Part shown: positions 11,026 through 21,119 of the stretch, in pieces
Layout of the letters: every line of letters begins with the position of its first letter
How positions within the stretch are numbered: the stretch's first letter is position 1
Source: Escallonia rubra
Lineage: Eukaryota; Streptophyta; Magnoliopsida; Escalloniales; Escalloniaceae
DNA: 64,000 bases
Direction: 5' to 3'
Assembly (NCBI GenBank): GCA_033065855.1
Contig: JAVXUO010000684.1
Span: 248,001-312,000, forward strand
The notes under the pieces: generated by a model
Told to the model about the DNA's origin: nothing
Database searches by the model: none
What the model saw: the letters and a program-made list of their open reading frames with translations, nothing else
Made by a program: the position numbers and the translations under genes

Positions 11026-12195
11026 ATCTCCCCCTTTTTGATGATGACAAACATTGATTCTATATAGGGTAAGATGTATCATATGATAGTGAATTAAGCA
11101 CAACAATCTCACATAGAACATTCAATCATTTCTTGTATACTCAAGACATGTCAATTTATCTCATATAGCAATTAAGCTCATAGCTAGCTTCACCTAGCTA
11201 AAAGAAGATATGCTCGTCCTCTAATGTTCTCTCAAAGCAAACGATCACATAGCATATAGAATCAAGATTATTTCTCCCCCTTTGTCATCAACAAAAAGAC
11301 AAGGGTATGCATGTGTGAATAGATAGTTATACGCAAGATAATGGCGTGAAGTGCATATAACTCATGAACTCATACGGATGACATCAAGAGTCCCTTCATG
11401 ATCCAAAGAAAGATATGCAATGTAGCTTAATAATCTCTTCACATCATGCATATTTCAAGAGTAACAAGATAGTATATGATTCAAGCATGTAAGCTCCCCC
11501 TATCAAGTTACCATATGCATATTCCATCCTAATGTATGCTCCCCCTCAATCAATGCCAACAATATCCAACAAACACATCTAAATGTCTAACCGAGTCATG
11601 ATCTTCTTTTGGCATTACCAAAAGGTGCGTGTGTGTAGGAATGGCAATATGAAGCATAGAGATGACATAATTTCAACATGAAATTTCCACAAAGAAAATG
11701 ATGGTCATCAACAATCAATATTACAAATATAAGTGCAAGAGGACCATTCATCGGCAAGGTTCACATTAATTCTCAACAAGCAAGCTATTTATATCATGAG
11801 AAATAAGTATGACCATTTATGCATGCTTCATGACATATAAGTTTAGCACATAGCACAATGTTGAGAAGATCATTAAGTTTTACCCTCTTTGTGAATTACC
11901 AAGGAATTGAGCTCATGAGTGATCATTCTTGAAGTCTATTTTCTTGACAAGCTTTGAGGCTCTCCTCATTTGAAGTAGCATGTCCAATTTCAGAATGCTT
12001 ACTCCCCCTTAAGATTTAGCTTGTTGCTCCTCCTTCTCAAAATTTTCTTGGAGCCTTCTCCTTGTTGCTATTTGCCTTTGCTTTGAACAACCTACAATCA
12101 CAATTTAGGTCTAACTTTTGGTACCCATATTTTCTTGGGTCCATAAGTGTTAGTCTTAGCAACATTAAGAAACTCTTTAACAACCCACATTTTCT
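11026..12195 (-). other. Non-coding internal region with reiterated polypurine tracts
   Basis: This lies between the end of gag and the 3' LTR. On the minus strand the tract GGGGGAG recurs near 11028-11037, 11273-11281, 11494-11500, 11539-11546 and 12001-12008. Repeated polypurine tracts upstream of the 3' LTR are a described Sirevirus feature. No pol-derived frame was recognised here, so the polymerase genes are absent. Confidence 0.8.
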
Positions 12196-13857
12196 TTACA
12201 CCTCCAACATGAACAATTCTACAAGGACAATAACTTTCTTGTTGCGCCAACCACAATGTATAAATGGTGTGCAATAGTTCTTTGGTTGTCTTGGAGGAAC
12301 ATTTAACCGAACTTGTTGTTTAAAAACTTTAGGAGGCAAGGTGAGGGGATCTAATCCAACACCACCTTTGTTTAGGCCAACTCTTTGGTGTCCAAGCATG
12401 ACATCCAAATTGTTTTTACCATTAACAAATTTTTCAAGGCATCTTTTCAAATCACAAATATCAAGCTTTAAAATTTCATTTTGTTTTTCAGAAATCGAAC
12501 TATTACAAGAGATTTGTTTTGTGCTAGGAATGCTCACAATCAATTCAACTAAATCATTATTCACATACTCTACATATAAATGGCTAGATATGCATTCATT
12601 CTTGGCATGCAACTCACAATTTTGCATTCTCAACTTTTCTATTTGCTTATTAGCTTCAAGGAATTTCTTAGACAAAATAATATTTTTCTTGAAAATTTTC
12701 TTGGATTCCTCATATAAGCTATCATAAGCATCTTCAAAGTTTTCACCATCACTATCACTACCGGAAGAAGAACTTACCTCGTCATTTGCCATGAAGCACA
12801 CATTTGCTTGATCATTCTTCTCATTGTCTTCATCACTTGAATCGAAGTCACTCCATGTTGGAGTATGTCCGGCATTCATTGTTTTTTCCTTCTTTTTCTT
12901 CGAGAGTTGTCTCCTTTTAACTCTTTCACATACATATCTTCTTTCCTTCTTTTCCTTTTTGTATATGGGACAATCCATCTTCATGTGTTCCGGCTTGTGG
13001 CATTTGTAGCAAATCATCTCTTCATTGCTAGCATTTTGTTGTCTTCTCCCACCATTCCTTCTAAACCTTAAGAACTTCTTGAAATTTTTTGCAATCATTG
13101 CAAAATCCTCTTCGTCAAATTCTTCTGCATCATCACTTGACTCATTGTTTGAATATGAAGCTTTAAAAGCAATTGATGTAGGCTTCATCTTGACGTCTTC
13201 TTGATCAAAGGTCTTGAGTTGCATTTCGTACGTCATAAGTGAGCACATCAATTCATCAAGAGGAAAGATATTAAGATTCTTTGATTCTTGGATGGTGGTG
13301 ATCTTTGCATCCCAAGCTCTTGGTAAGGACCTAATCACCTTTCTTACAAGATCACTATTAGTGAATTCCTTGCCCAATTGCTTCAAAGGGTTTACAATGT
13401 TAGTGAAATGAGTATTCATATCCGTAACAGATTCATTTGGAAGCATATGGAATAACTCATAATCTCTAAACAATAAGTTCATCTTGGAATCTCTAAGAAG
13501 TGAAGTTCCTTCATGCGTAACTTGTAGAGTATCCCAAATACTCTTAGCGGAATTACACATAATGACTCTATTGAGTTCATTATTGTCTAAGGCACAAACA
13601 AGACAATTTTTCGCTCTAGCATTCATACAAATCATCTTCTTATCACGATCACTATACTCCAATTTGGATTTAGGCTCTTCAACCTTATCATCCACCTTTA
13701 TCGGAACGAATGAGCCATTCTCAACAATATCCCACATCTCATAGTCTTGAGACTCTAAGGAGATTTTCATCTTAACTTTCCACACACTATAGTTGGTCCC
13801 ATTAAACAATGGAGGCCTAGTGGTAGAACTACCCTCCATACCCCCAACGTAAGCCAT
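12196..13857 (-). CDS. gag: Gag polyprotein of the Sirevirus-type element
   Basis: A 553-aa open frame starts at ATG 13857, about 37 bp inside the primer binding site. The N-terminus has the copia gag DUF4219/UBN2 pattern: PPLFNGTNYSVWKVKM, then WDIVENG and a long helical region with SIWDTLQVTHEGT and DELMCSLMTYEM. A CCHC zinc knuckle (CYKCHKPEHMKMDC, residues 283-296) should bind RNA during particle assembly. Lys-rich and acidic Ser/Asp-rich stretches and a coiled-coil-like segment follow. The last 30 or so residues look like a second knuckle region that has gone out of frame (TPFIHCGWRNKK), and no pol follows. The frame is otherwise intact, so Gag itself could still be made. Confidence 0.88.
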   Translation of the reverse strand: MAYVGGMEGSSTTRPPLFNGTNYSVWKVKMKISLESQDYEMWDIVENGSFVPIKVDDKVEEPKSKLEYSDRDKKMICMNARAKNCLVCALDNNELNRVIMCNSAKSIWDTLQVTHEGTSLLRDSKMNLLFRDYELFHMLPNESVTDMNTHFTNIVNPLKQLGKEFTNSDLVRKVIRSLPRAWDAKITTIQESKNLNIFPLDELMCSLMTYEMQLKTFDQEDVKMKPTSIAFKASYSNNESSDDAEEFDEEDFAMIAKNFKKFLRFRRNGGRRQQNASNEEMICYKCHKPEHMKMDCPIYKKEKKERRYVCERVKRRQLSKKKKEKTMNAGHTPTWSDFDSSDEDNEKNDQANVCFMANDEVSSSSGSDSDGENFEDAYDSLYEESKKIFKKNIILSKKFLEANKQIEKLRMQNCELHAKNECISSHLYVEYVNNDLVELIVSIPSTKQISCNSSISEKQNEILKLDICDLKRCLEKFVNGKNNLDVMLGHQRVGLNKGGVGLDPLTLPPKVFKQQVRLNVPPRQPKNYCTPFIHCGWRNKKVIVLVELFMLEV

Positions 13858-13893
13858 GATCGATTAACTCTCTTGGCTATATCAAGAGCCGAG

Positions 13894-13905
13894 GCTCTGA
13901 TACCA
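13894..13905 (-). promoter_or_regulatory. Primer binding site of the Sirevirus-type element
   Basis: The minus strand reads TGGTATCAGAGC, complementary to the 3' end of plant initiator tRNA-Met. It starts two bases after the 5' LTR ends (13908). Reverse transcription would be primed here. Confidence 0.95.
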
Positions 13906-13907
13906 CT

Positions 13908-15351
13908 TGAAACCAATAAAATAACCCTAGAGGGGGGTGAATAGGGTTTTAAGACTACTTTAAAAAATAACAAACAACAAACCTTAATCTCAATAACTCA
14001 AATAAGCAAACAACCAATCTCAACACAAATGTAAAACGATAATGTAAAGAGAGAAGGGTTTAGAGATACTTGACAAGGAGAATTAAATGGTTCAGCTTGA
14101 TATACCCACAAGCCTACGTCCACCTCTTCAAGGAAGTCCCTTGCAAGAGCACTAGAATCCACTAGCAACAATCTTCTTCCGGGTCAAGATCAAAACCCTT
14201 ACAACACTTGGTGATATCCCCACACCAAGCACAAGCCTTGAATCCACAAAGCTCACCCAAGACTTGACAAACCCAAGCCTTGATCACAATCCTTTTACAA
14301 AGATCAAATGTGTACAAAGAAATCCTCTTGAACGGAAATGAGTACAAATGAAGCTCTAGTACAATAGATAGATGAGAGAATTGATGACTTGAAAGATGCT
14401 CATTCTCAATGAAAGAATTGCTCACAAAGATGCTCTCTTTAATGATGTAAAATCATGACGATGAAGAGAGATAAGTTTAATCTATGAGCCTTGATGTTTC
14501 TCTAATGAATGGAGGCTTAGAATGTGATTTCCATGGTGTTTGATGAAGTCCCCAATCATTTATATAGAGAGCAAATGAAATATAGCCGTTAGAGGCAAAA
14601 TATGGGCAAAACTGCCATTGCAGTCGACTGTAATTAATGCAGTCGACTGTATTCACAAGAAAATAGCCGTTGGAGTTTTGTCCTCGAAAATAGCCGTTGG
14701 AACTGAATTTTGACCAATGCAGTCGACTGCATTGGAATGCAGTGGACTGGATTAAATACAGTCGACTGTAATACCTTACTGCCAATCAGCTGCCTCACGG
14801 AACCCCCTTTCCTATTTTGGGCATAACTCTCTCTAGAAAAATCGGATTGAGGTGCCATTTTTTGCGTTGGAAAGAAAATGAAAAGTTTTATCAATATATG
14901 GAAAGATTAGCACCAAAATAGTTTTTGAGAAAATCTGAGTGAGCTCCAAAGTTTACTCATTTTCAAGAACCACACTTGTGTGAAAGGTTATGAACTCACA
15001 TGCAATGCACAAGGTGTCCTAAGGTCTTTTTAGGTCATAGTCATCAAACCAAGCATCAAACCAAGACTAATTACATAATAGGAAAGATCAATTATAATCG
15101 ATAGTAACTTAGCCGATGTAATCTTTGTTGCTCTTCGACATTGGACTTAATGAAGCTTCTATAGCATGTCCATTATAACTTTAAGCTTCTTTGACTTTAA
15201 TCCATCTATCCAACTTCTCAAATGTGTCTTCATGAGTGTGCATGTATATACCTACTAAGAATACACTCAAAGCACACATTAGAACATAATCAATGTGTAG
15301 TTATCATCAAAACAAGATATAAGCCTAGGTTGTCCAACCATATGTCTAACA
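13908..15351 (-). repeat. 5' LTR of the Sirevirus-type element
   Basis: This 1444-bp LTR runs from TGTTAGACA (minus strand, 15351) to GGTTTCA (13908). It has four perfect CAGTCGACTG palindromes (14621-14630, 14640-14649, 14720-14729, 14759-14768) and one imperfect copy (14740-14749). All lie upstream of a TATATAAAT box at about 14562-14570 on the minus strand, so they are placed as promoter elements. Further into the LTR an 87-codon open frame (14425-14162, -) is shared with both other LTR copies, but its substitution pattern does not support a protein. Confidence 0.93.
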
Positions 15352-15356
15352 CTTAC

Positions 15357-15698
15357 TTTGACATTGTATTGTCCGCTGGTTCGAGCTATTTGAGCTTGTT
15401 GCTAATCTGCTTTCTGAATTGAAAATTAGTGTATTGGTTTTGGTATTCGTCATGCACCTTGGTATCGTATTTTATCAACTCTAAGTAATATTGTTGATAT
15501 AGCGTGCTTTGTATTCTGTGGGTGGGTGCGTGTGATTATCTTTACTGGGCTTTGTGCTCACCCCCTTACTTTTTTTTGGCAGTTTTGATAAAATCATCGA
15601 TGGGCTACGAACATATCCCACTCACTTTAGGAATATCCCACATGTTCATTTTGAACTGTCGCTAACTTCTTATCATAGAGAGAGGTTCAAAATAAATA
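15357..15698. other. Spacer, no gene recognised
   Basis: This lies between the Sirevirus target duplication and the first MITE terminus. It is continuous in style with the DNA left of 9576. No reading frame or repeat with recognisable identity was seen. Confidence 0.4.
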
Positions 15699-15918
15699 CT
15701 CCCTCCGTTCTGAAAAGATTGATCCATTTGACTTTGCACGTATATTAAGGATTTAGGTTATATATTGTGTGTCTTTCCCATTTTACCCTTTAGAGAGAGG
15801 GGGAAGAGAGTGGGCCATGAGAGAGAAAATTGGTTGGTAGAATGTTAAATGTGAAGACAGAAATAGAATAAAAAAGTATAAAGTGGTGGGCCGAGAAAAT
15901 GAGTTGGTAGAGAATTAA
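15699..15918 (+). mobile_element. Left half of a mariner/Stowaway-like MITE
   Basis: It begins CTCCCTCCGTTCTGAAAAG after TA, the familiar end of plant Tc1/mariner-derived MITEs. It runs into AT-rich sequence until a Harbinger-like element begins after TAA at 15918. The matching right half, ending in GGGACGGATGGAG before TA, is at 25038-25183. The original MITE would have been about 365 bp. It is now split by more than 9 kb of nested insertions. Confidence 0.75.
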
Positions 15919-16526
15919 CGGTCCGTTTGGAACCAATTCTTTTACGATTTGGATTTCAGATTTTGGAATTGGATTTGGAATTCAATTTACTTTTTTTTTT
16001 GTTTGGAATGTAAGGGAATTCAAATCACAAAATTCCAATTTTGTGTTTGGAGAACAAAGGATATGGAAAGGTAATAAATTTTTAGACAATTATATCCTTG
16101 ATTTATGATGAAAAATAAATTATGAAAAGTAGTTTCAAGTGTGCTAGTGCCACCACATGGTGGTGGTGGCAGTGGCGGCACCACACAGGGTAACAACATC
16201 GCCGGTGGAAGTGGTGGAGTGGTCAAGTGATGGTAATGATGGTAGTGGTGGTATTGAGGTGTAACTGGTGGTCGTCAATTGACGCCAATAGTGATGCCGG
16301 TAGCAATAGTGGTGGCTGTGGTGGCAATAATGGTGGCGGTGGTGGTGGTGGAGGCAATAGTGGCGGTAGTAGCGATGGCGGTAGCGGTGGTGGCAGTGGT
16401 GGTGGTGGCAGTGGTGATGGTGGCAGTAGTGGTGACGACGGTGGTGGCTTTATTGGTGGCTATGGTGGCAACAGTGGTGGTGGTGGTGGCAGTAGTGGTA
16501 GTTGTGGCAGTACTGGCGGTGGTGGC
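15904..16526 (+). repeat. 623-bp direct repeat, left copy
   Basis: This is identical to 23873-24495 except for about three substitutions and no indels (about 99.5%). It contains 15 bp of the split mariner-like MITE plus the first 608 bp of the Harbinger-like GGT-core element (start about 15919: GGTCCGTTTGGAACC). It ends abruptly at 16526 inside the GGT-rich core, where unrelated DNA (catcctacgaaatg) takes over. The Gly-rich and Val-rich frames across the GGT core are repeat artefacts. Confidence 0.9.
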
Positions 16527-16539
16527 CATCCTACGAAAT

Positions 16540-17930
16540 GAAACAAATCACCATCAATGACTGAGAGGTTGTACCAAATGATTGGAGTTATATTTTAAAT
16601 TAAGGAGATATATTGTAATTATCCCCGATTAGCAGGTAAGGCATGTACATACATCGTCAACATTCAATCAACAAAAGCTAGTAGGAGCATGCATTCTGTT
16701 AATATTTGCAAAGAGCAGACAAAAATAAGAACAAGGGATGATCTTTGGTTTGCAATATTCATCACAAATGAGGTTAGTGAAAACGATGTGAGGCCACCAA
16801 ACCAACCAAGCAGCTACAATGAACCTAATTAGAAGGCAAAAAGGAACAACATATTGAACTTCAAAAGAAGTCGGCAATCAGAAGGCTCCATTGATTTAAT
16901 TCTAATTATGTATAGAGTTCTGGTCAAATATCAAAGTCCAACATATTGTCAGGCAACAAGCAAAAGATCCATGCAGCATATATAAGAAACTAGAAATTCA
17001 AGAACAAATATGCACCATGATAATAGAAAAATCACAGAAAAAGTTTCACATAAGTAACTGTCCGGCAAAAGTTTCAAAGCACTTGTCTCCAGATGGTATT
17101 TGAATAAGTTTCAAAACATTCTCAGTTACTCAACTTCTGGACCTCAACAGTTCAAAATATGTGAATATATCTCCTTACATATGTTACTGTAAGCCGTACG
17201 GACTTCTTCGCCACTGAGAACAGAAACAGTAAGGATCAAAAATCTGTATGAACAAATTCTGGACTATTTCCTATGGCTGCAAAAACACAGATTCAATTGG
17301 CATAGTTAAGGGAACATATGCATGACACAGCAGCTTGTGTCTTCATAATCTAATTTACAAAACCTAGGAAATTCTGTTTAAGTATAGTGACTTTTACGCT
17401 TGAGTTAAGAAAAACCAAGGAAATGAAAATTTACAAGGCTTGGTGACACACGGTGGCCTTTGATGGCACAAAGGAAACCGTATGTGGCACTCGACTTGCC
17501 TCTTGCAAGAAGAGTCCGCCAACAAATCTCAACAATCTATAGCAATCAGTGCATCAACATTGCATAAAACAGTGCACAAAGAAGTAATTTCAACACAAGG
17601 GCAAAACGGTCCCAAATATTCTCATTACTTCAAAATCATCGTTACAACTTCAGAAGGCTTCGTTTGCATCCACAATGTGCAAAATAGCTAAACAGGCAAG
17701 CTAAAACAAAGCAAGGGACTCTCGGGTATAGGTGTACATGTACTCCCTATATAGTACCATTAGGAGGATTTTCCAAAGTGACAGTAGTAGACATCACTAT
17801 GTGCGAGGAGTCATAGTGCCCCTTTTTAAAGAAATACAACTCGAAATGACTTGAAAATTTACATGGAAACTTAAATATATACAAGGGTGATCTCCACCAA
17901 AATTGAGCAAAAACGCACGCCTAGATCTTC
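16540..17930. other. AT-rich interior of the CACTA-ended segment, no gene recognised
   Basis: No domain, terminal repeat or RNA gene is recognised. Short frames (for example near 17482-17691) have no recognisable similarity. The stretch 17160-17290 has splice-like signals on the minus strand, but I could not assign a protein to it. Confidence 0.4.
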
Positions 17931-17959
17931 AGATCTTCACGGTTGGCTTTTGACGTGCG

Positions 17960-18115
17960 CGGCACTATAGTTGGGCGCGCGGGCGCTGTGCTTGACGGGC
18001 GCATGGGCGCGAGACTTGAAGAACTTGCAAGGACGCATGGGCGTGTGCAGGATGGGCGCGGGGGCGCTGTGCAGGATGGGCGCGGGGGCGCGGTGCTAGG
18101 CGGGTGCAAGGGGCA
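17960..18115. repeat. GC-rich minisatellite with 24-bp unit
   Basis: A unit close to tgtgcaggatgggcgcgggg, 24 bp long, is repeated at 18044 and 18068. Related partial units containing gcatgggcg occur from 17960 onward. The island is much richer in G and C than the AT-rich DNA around it. Open frames on both strands are products of the repeat. Confidence 0.75.
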
Positions 18116-18296
18116 GCCCGTGACACTTGGCCAAGTTGGGGAAACATAACAAAGATCCATCATTGATGATTGTGTCCTATTGACCATAATTATGTCAAAG
18201 CCTAACTAGTCAGCAAACATTATGGAGTTCATGCTTGGACAAGACAGTAGGTGGTGGAAAAGAATGAATAGGTAAAATGTCAGTAGGTAAAATGTG

Positions 18297-18450
18297 ATTT
18301 GAGCAGCTTAAAGCTCAAGCAAGAGAAGCTTAAAGCTCAAGGAAGAGCAGCTTAAAGCTCTAACAGTAGCTGCTGTGTGATGCAAGCTGCGTACCTCAAA
18401 TCAACATACCCTAAGGAAGAGCAGCTTAAAGCTCTAACAGCAGCTGCAAT
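18297..18450. repeat. Short interspersed direct repeats (AGAGCAGCTTAAAGCTC)
   Basis: The motif (a)gcagcttaaagctc occurs near 18302, 18326, 18346 and 18419, with variants of caagaagag between copies. The spacing is irregular (about 20-73 bp). The core TTAAAGCT is partly palindromic. It lies at the start of the unidentified open frame. Confidence 0.6.
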
Positions 18451-18850
18451 TGACATTGAAGGTTATCGAGAGGCCTACCAAGGCCAGATCCTAAAGATCT
18501 ACTCAGCTTATGAACCTATCACCGGCCAAAGGCCAGATTCAACAATAACTCAATCCCAATACCAGTTTACAAGACCACCAAAAACCACTTTCCGAATCAA
18601 CCCCAGAGAAGTAATTGCAGATCAAACTACTGAAGGAGGAGAGAGAGGAGAGAAAGTGAGACTTTTCCAATCCAAATATTTTGACAGAAATTCTGATGTG
18701 ACCACATATGTCATGGTAGAGGCATTAGACTACCAAAGGCATCAGCATACCAGCCCTTTAGCAGTGGGGAGAGAGGACAGGGAGCCTTATTTCAGCATAC
18801 CACCCCATAGACTCAATGGAAATCCAATTCATGAAAACTTTGGACAAATG
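18377..18850 (+). other. Unrecognised open frame, part of a 300-codon ORF
   Basis: The first roughly 158 codons have ordinary amino-acid composition (for example EEQLKALTAAAIDIEGYREA, YSAYEPITGQ, ITQSQYQFTRPPKTTFRI). The rest of the frame to 19279 runs through C/A-rich low-complexity DNA that looks like a later insertion, so the true end may have been lost. The upstream DNA (18297-18450) carries a short repeat, gagcagcttaaagctc, at least four times. I do not recognise the protein. It could be a captured gene piece or a chance frame; no promoter or splice evidence is visible. Confidence 0.25.
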
Positions 18851-19397
18851 CCTTATTTCAGCAGCCTCTCTCCCTCACCCCCACACATCAACACCCTCAT
18901 GCACACCTACAATGTATCAAGTGGCACACACATCATTCCCAGCAGATTTCCCCCTATCCCTTACACATCTACACATACCAAAAATTCACGCACTCCCGCT
19001 GCCACTAGGGCAGCCCCTTCTCACACCCACATCACCATTTCGCCCTCACATCTCACACACAAAACCCCACGCACCTGCTGCCACACACAGCTTCCCTTCA
19101 CCCATCAACACCCGCAAATATATACACACAATCACCCAAACACTCACACAATATACAGCATATTCCCCCATTTCCCCTCACACACACAACACACTTTATA
19201 TGCCCAAGCGCACACACACACTAACACTAACACATCAGCAGCATCCCCTTATTGCTGCTTTTTTCCCCTTTCCTTTTAACCCCTTTCACACACACAAAAC
19301 ACCACAAACACACCTCACACAGTACTTCCCTACGACAATCCCCCTTCCCCTTCCGTTTTCACCTCTACACATGCACAAACACCCGCACAGCATATCA
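18850..19397. mobile_element. C/A-rich insertion, possible LTR-like unit
   Basis: The flanks 18808-18849 and 19398-19475 match, in order, a continuous stretch at 20370-20480 (caattcatgaaaactttggacaa joined to ttttgcaattcaaataa). So about 550 bp of C/A-rich, G-poor DNA has been inserted here relative to that copy. Composition and words (gcagcc, cacacccac) resemble the block at 1-1430. No clear terminal repeats or TSD were identified. Confidence 0.5.
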
Positions 19398-20489
19398 CCT
19401 TTTGCAATTCAAATAATTCATAACTTAAAAAAAAATACCAAGCACAAGAAATATACCAGTAATATGACAATTCATAACTAACTACAGTAGTGTCTCCAGT
19501 CTATAGCCTATTTTATACTCAAAACGATAGCAATGACAATCCAATTTTAGGTGCTAAAGTAGGGGGCTATATTTACAATCGCACTATGCTACATACGATG
19601 AGGTGCGTACCTTACAAAATGGCCTATGTTTGCAAAAGCAATCTCCCACTTCAAGGTTACCTCTTCACGCCCACCTGTAACTTCTATAGATGATAACTTT
19701 TCTACCGAACAATTTAATTAGAAGATACAGAATTGAAACCGAAATAAAAGACAAGGGGGAATTGTTTCACCATAGTTCATCAGCAAACATGCTGGGCTCT
19801 CTCAAAACAAACAATGCAAACTACAAATCGGCAAGTAATGTATCAAACAGGATCCCACTGTGAATTTTCAGAAATGGATTGCTTCCAAGCATCACACTCA
19901 TCAACTATCTAGCAAAACCATTTGCACGCAACTTCTAGTTCCTTCCAAATGCCCAGACTCGGCTAGCCATCTATTTGACACCTATCTGTGCATAAACCAC
20001 TAGTTATCACGCAAAAAGAAAACTAGTTATCACGCAAAAAGAAAACAGTTGACAATATGTAAGTGCAGTTCGATTACAAACTGGCATTAGTAGTACATTG
20101 AAAATTGCAGATTTCTAAAGCAAAATGTGCTGAGATGATTTATGGGTAGAAAGAACACAAATCCAATAAAAGACAAGACCTACACGCTCCCTGTTTGCAT
20201 AGATAAAAGACTTCACCCAAACCATCTAAAGAGGACAATGAGAAATACTTCAAATAAAATTAGAAAATAAACTCTACTCAACTTACTTAACAATGAAGAC
20301 TTGAAATGAAACTTTGAAAGTGCACAAGACAAATAAACTCTTGCCAAAAGCGATAACCACGTACATTCTATGGACATCTAATTCATGAAAAGTTTGGACA
20401 AGCTTTTGCAATTTTAATAACTTATAACTACAGAAAACATACCAAGCAACAAGAGATGCAGCAGTATTATGACAATTCATCCAACAAGA

Positions 20490-20998
20490 AGTAGACATGA
20501 TACTTTGAGAACATCATCAATGAACATTGAGTGGAGGCAACAAAGACCTATGAAGATGAAGCATATGATCTGGTAGACGTTCTTCTAACTTTCAGGAGCA
20601 GAAAGATGAGTTTGCCTTAACGACCGATAACATAAAAGCAGTTATCCTGGTTACTAACCTTGAGCCTTTTGATATTGGTTTATGTTTATATGTACATCCA
20701 GCTTATAACTTTCAACCCAGATTCAAGTAGTTCACTTATGTGGTCCTTAACATGCAATATGTAAGACTACCCTTAAGTATTCTCCAGAACAATATCTGTA
20801 GTTATGAGTTTCATCTATTTGAACACAAAATCATCAAAATTCTATCGAGACATTTCCAGTGTTGGTACTAAGGCATGTGTTGGTACTAAGGCATCGCCCA
20901 TGGCTGTAGATAGAACAATATCAGAAATGGTCAAACACCCCAACATAATGAGGAAGGCACAAGGTGAGGTGAGAAAGGCCTGTAATAGCAAAGGAAAA
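20490..20998 (+). pseudogene. Cytochrome P450 (CYP71-like) gene fragment
   Basis: A first piece (about 20491-20649) reads VDMIL, then ENIINEH (after an extra T) and YEDEAYDLVDVLLTF. A further frameshift leads to DEFALTTDNIKAVIL. About 200 bp later (from about 20849) comes DISSVGT...AVDRTISEMVKHPNIMRKAQGEVRKA. This is the end of exon 1 and the start of exon 2 of an A-type P450, around the I-helix, with an intron where CYP71 genes usually have one. The oxygen-binding motif is spoiled by an 18-bp tandem duplication (GTKAC VGTKAS). An in-frame stop and two frameshifts are present. The heme-binding Cys region is absent, so it is a non-functional fragment within the CACTA-ended segment. Confidence 0.75.
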
Positions 20999-21119
20999 TG
21001 ATACTAAATACAACAGTATCTCCAGTCTACAACACATTTTAGACTAAAACTTTGTGATTGACTCAGCCAATCACAAGAACAAGAACAAATTTTAAGGGCA
21101 ATCCTATGAACCACACTTA

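Larger units (their letters stand above)
9581..15351 (-). mobile_element. Complete non-autonomous Sirevirus-type Ty1/copia retrotransposon
   Basis: A 5771-bp element lies on the minus strand, flanked by the exact 5-bp duplication CTTAC (9576-9580 and 15352-15356). The right LTR (13908-15351) is the 5' LTR and the left LTR (9581-11025) is the 3' LTR. A tRNA-Met type primer site sits at 13894-13905. The internal region is only 2.88 kb: a gag frame, then non-coding DNA with several GGGGGAG polypurine tracts. No protease, integrase or reverse transcriptase is present, so it would need another element's enzymes. Multiple polypurine tracts and LTR palindromes upstream of the TATA box are known traits of Sireviruses. 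The LTRs differ at about 29 of 1445 positions by my count (near 2%), implying a fairly recent insertion. Confidence 0.93.

Noticed and set aside
12341..12727. 128-codon + strand frame antisense to gag
   Set aside because: Shadow of the 553-codon gag frame on the opposite strand, which has recognisable domains.
14615..14770. Regularly repeated CAGTCGACTG mistaken for a CRISPR-like array
   Set aside because: Repeats are 10-bp palindromes with unequal spacing inside a retrotransposon LTR of a plant genome.
18816..19481. 221-codon frame through the second C/A-rich block
   Set aside because: Most of it is inserted low-complexity DNA; composition is Pro/Thr/His-rich without motifs.
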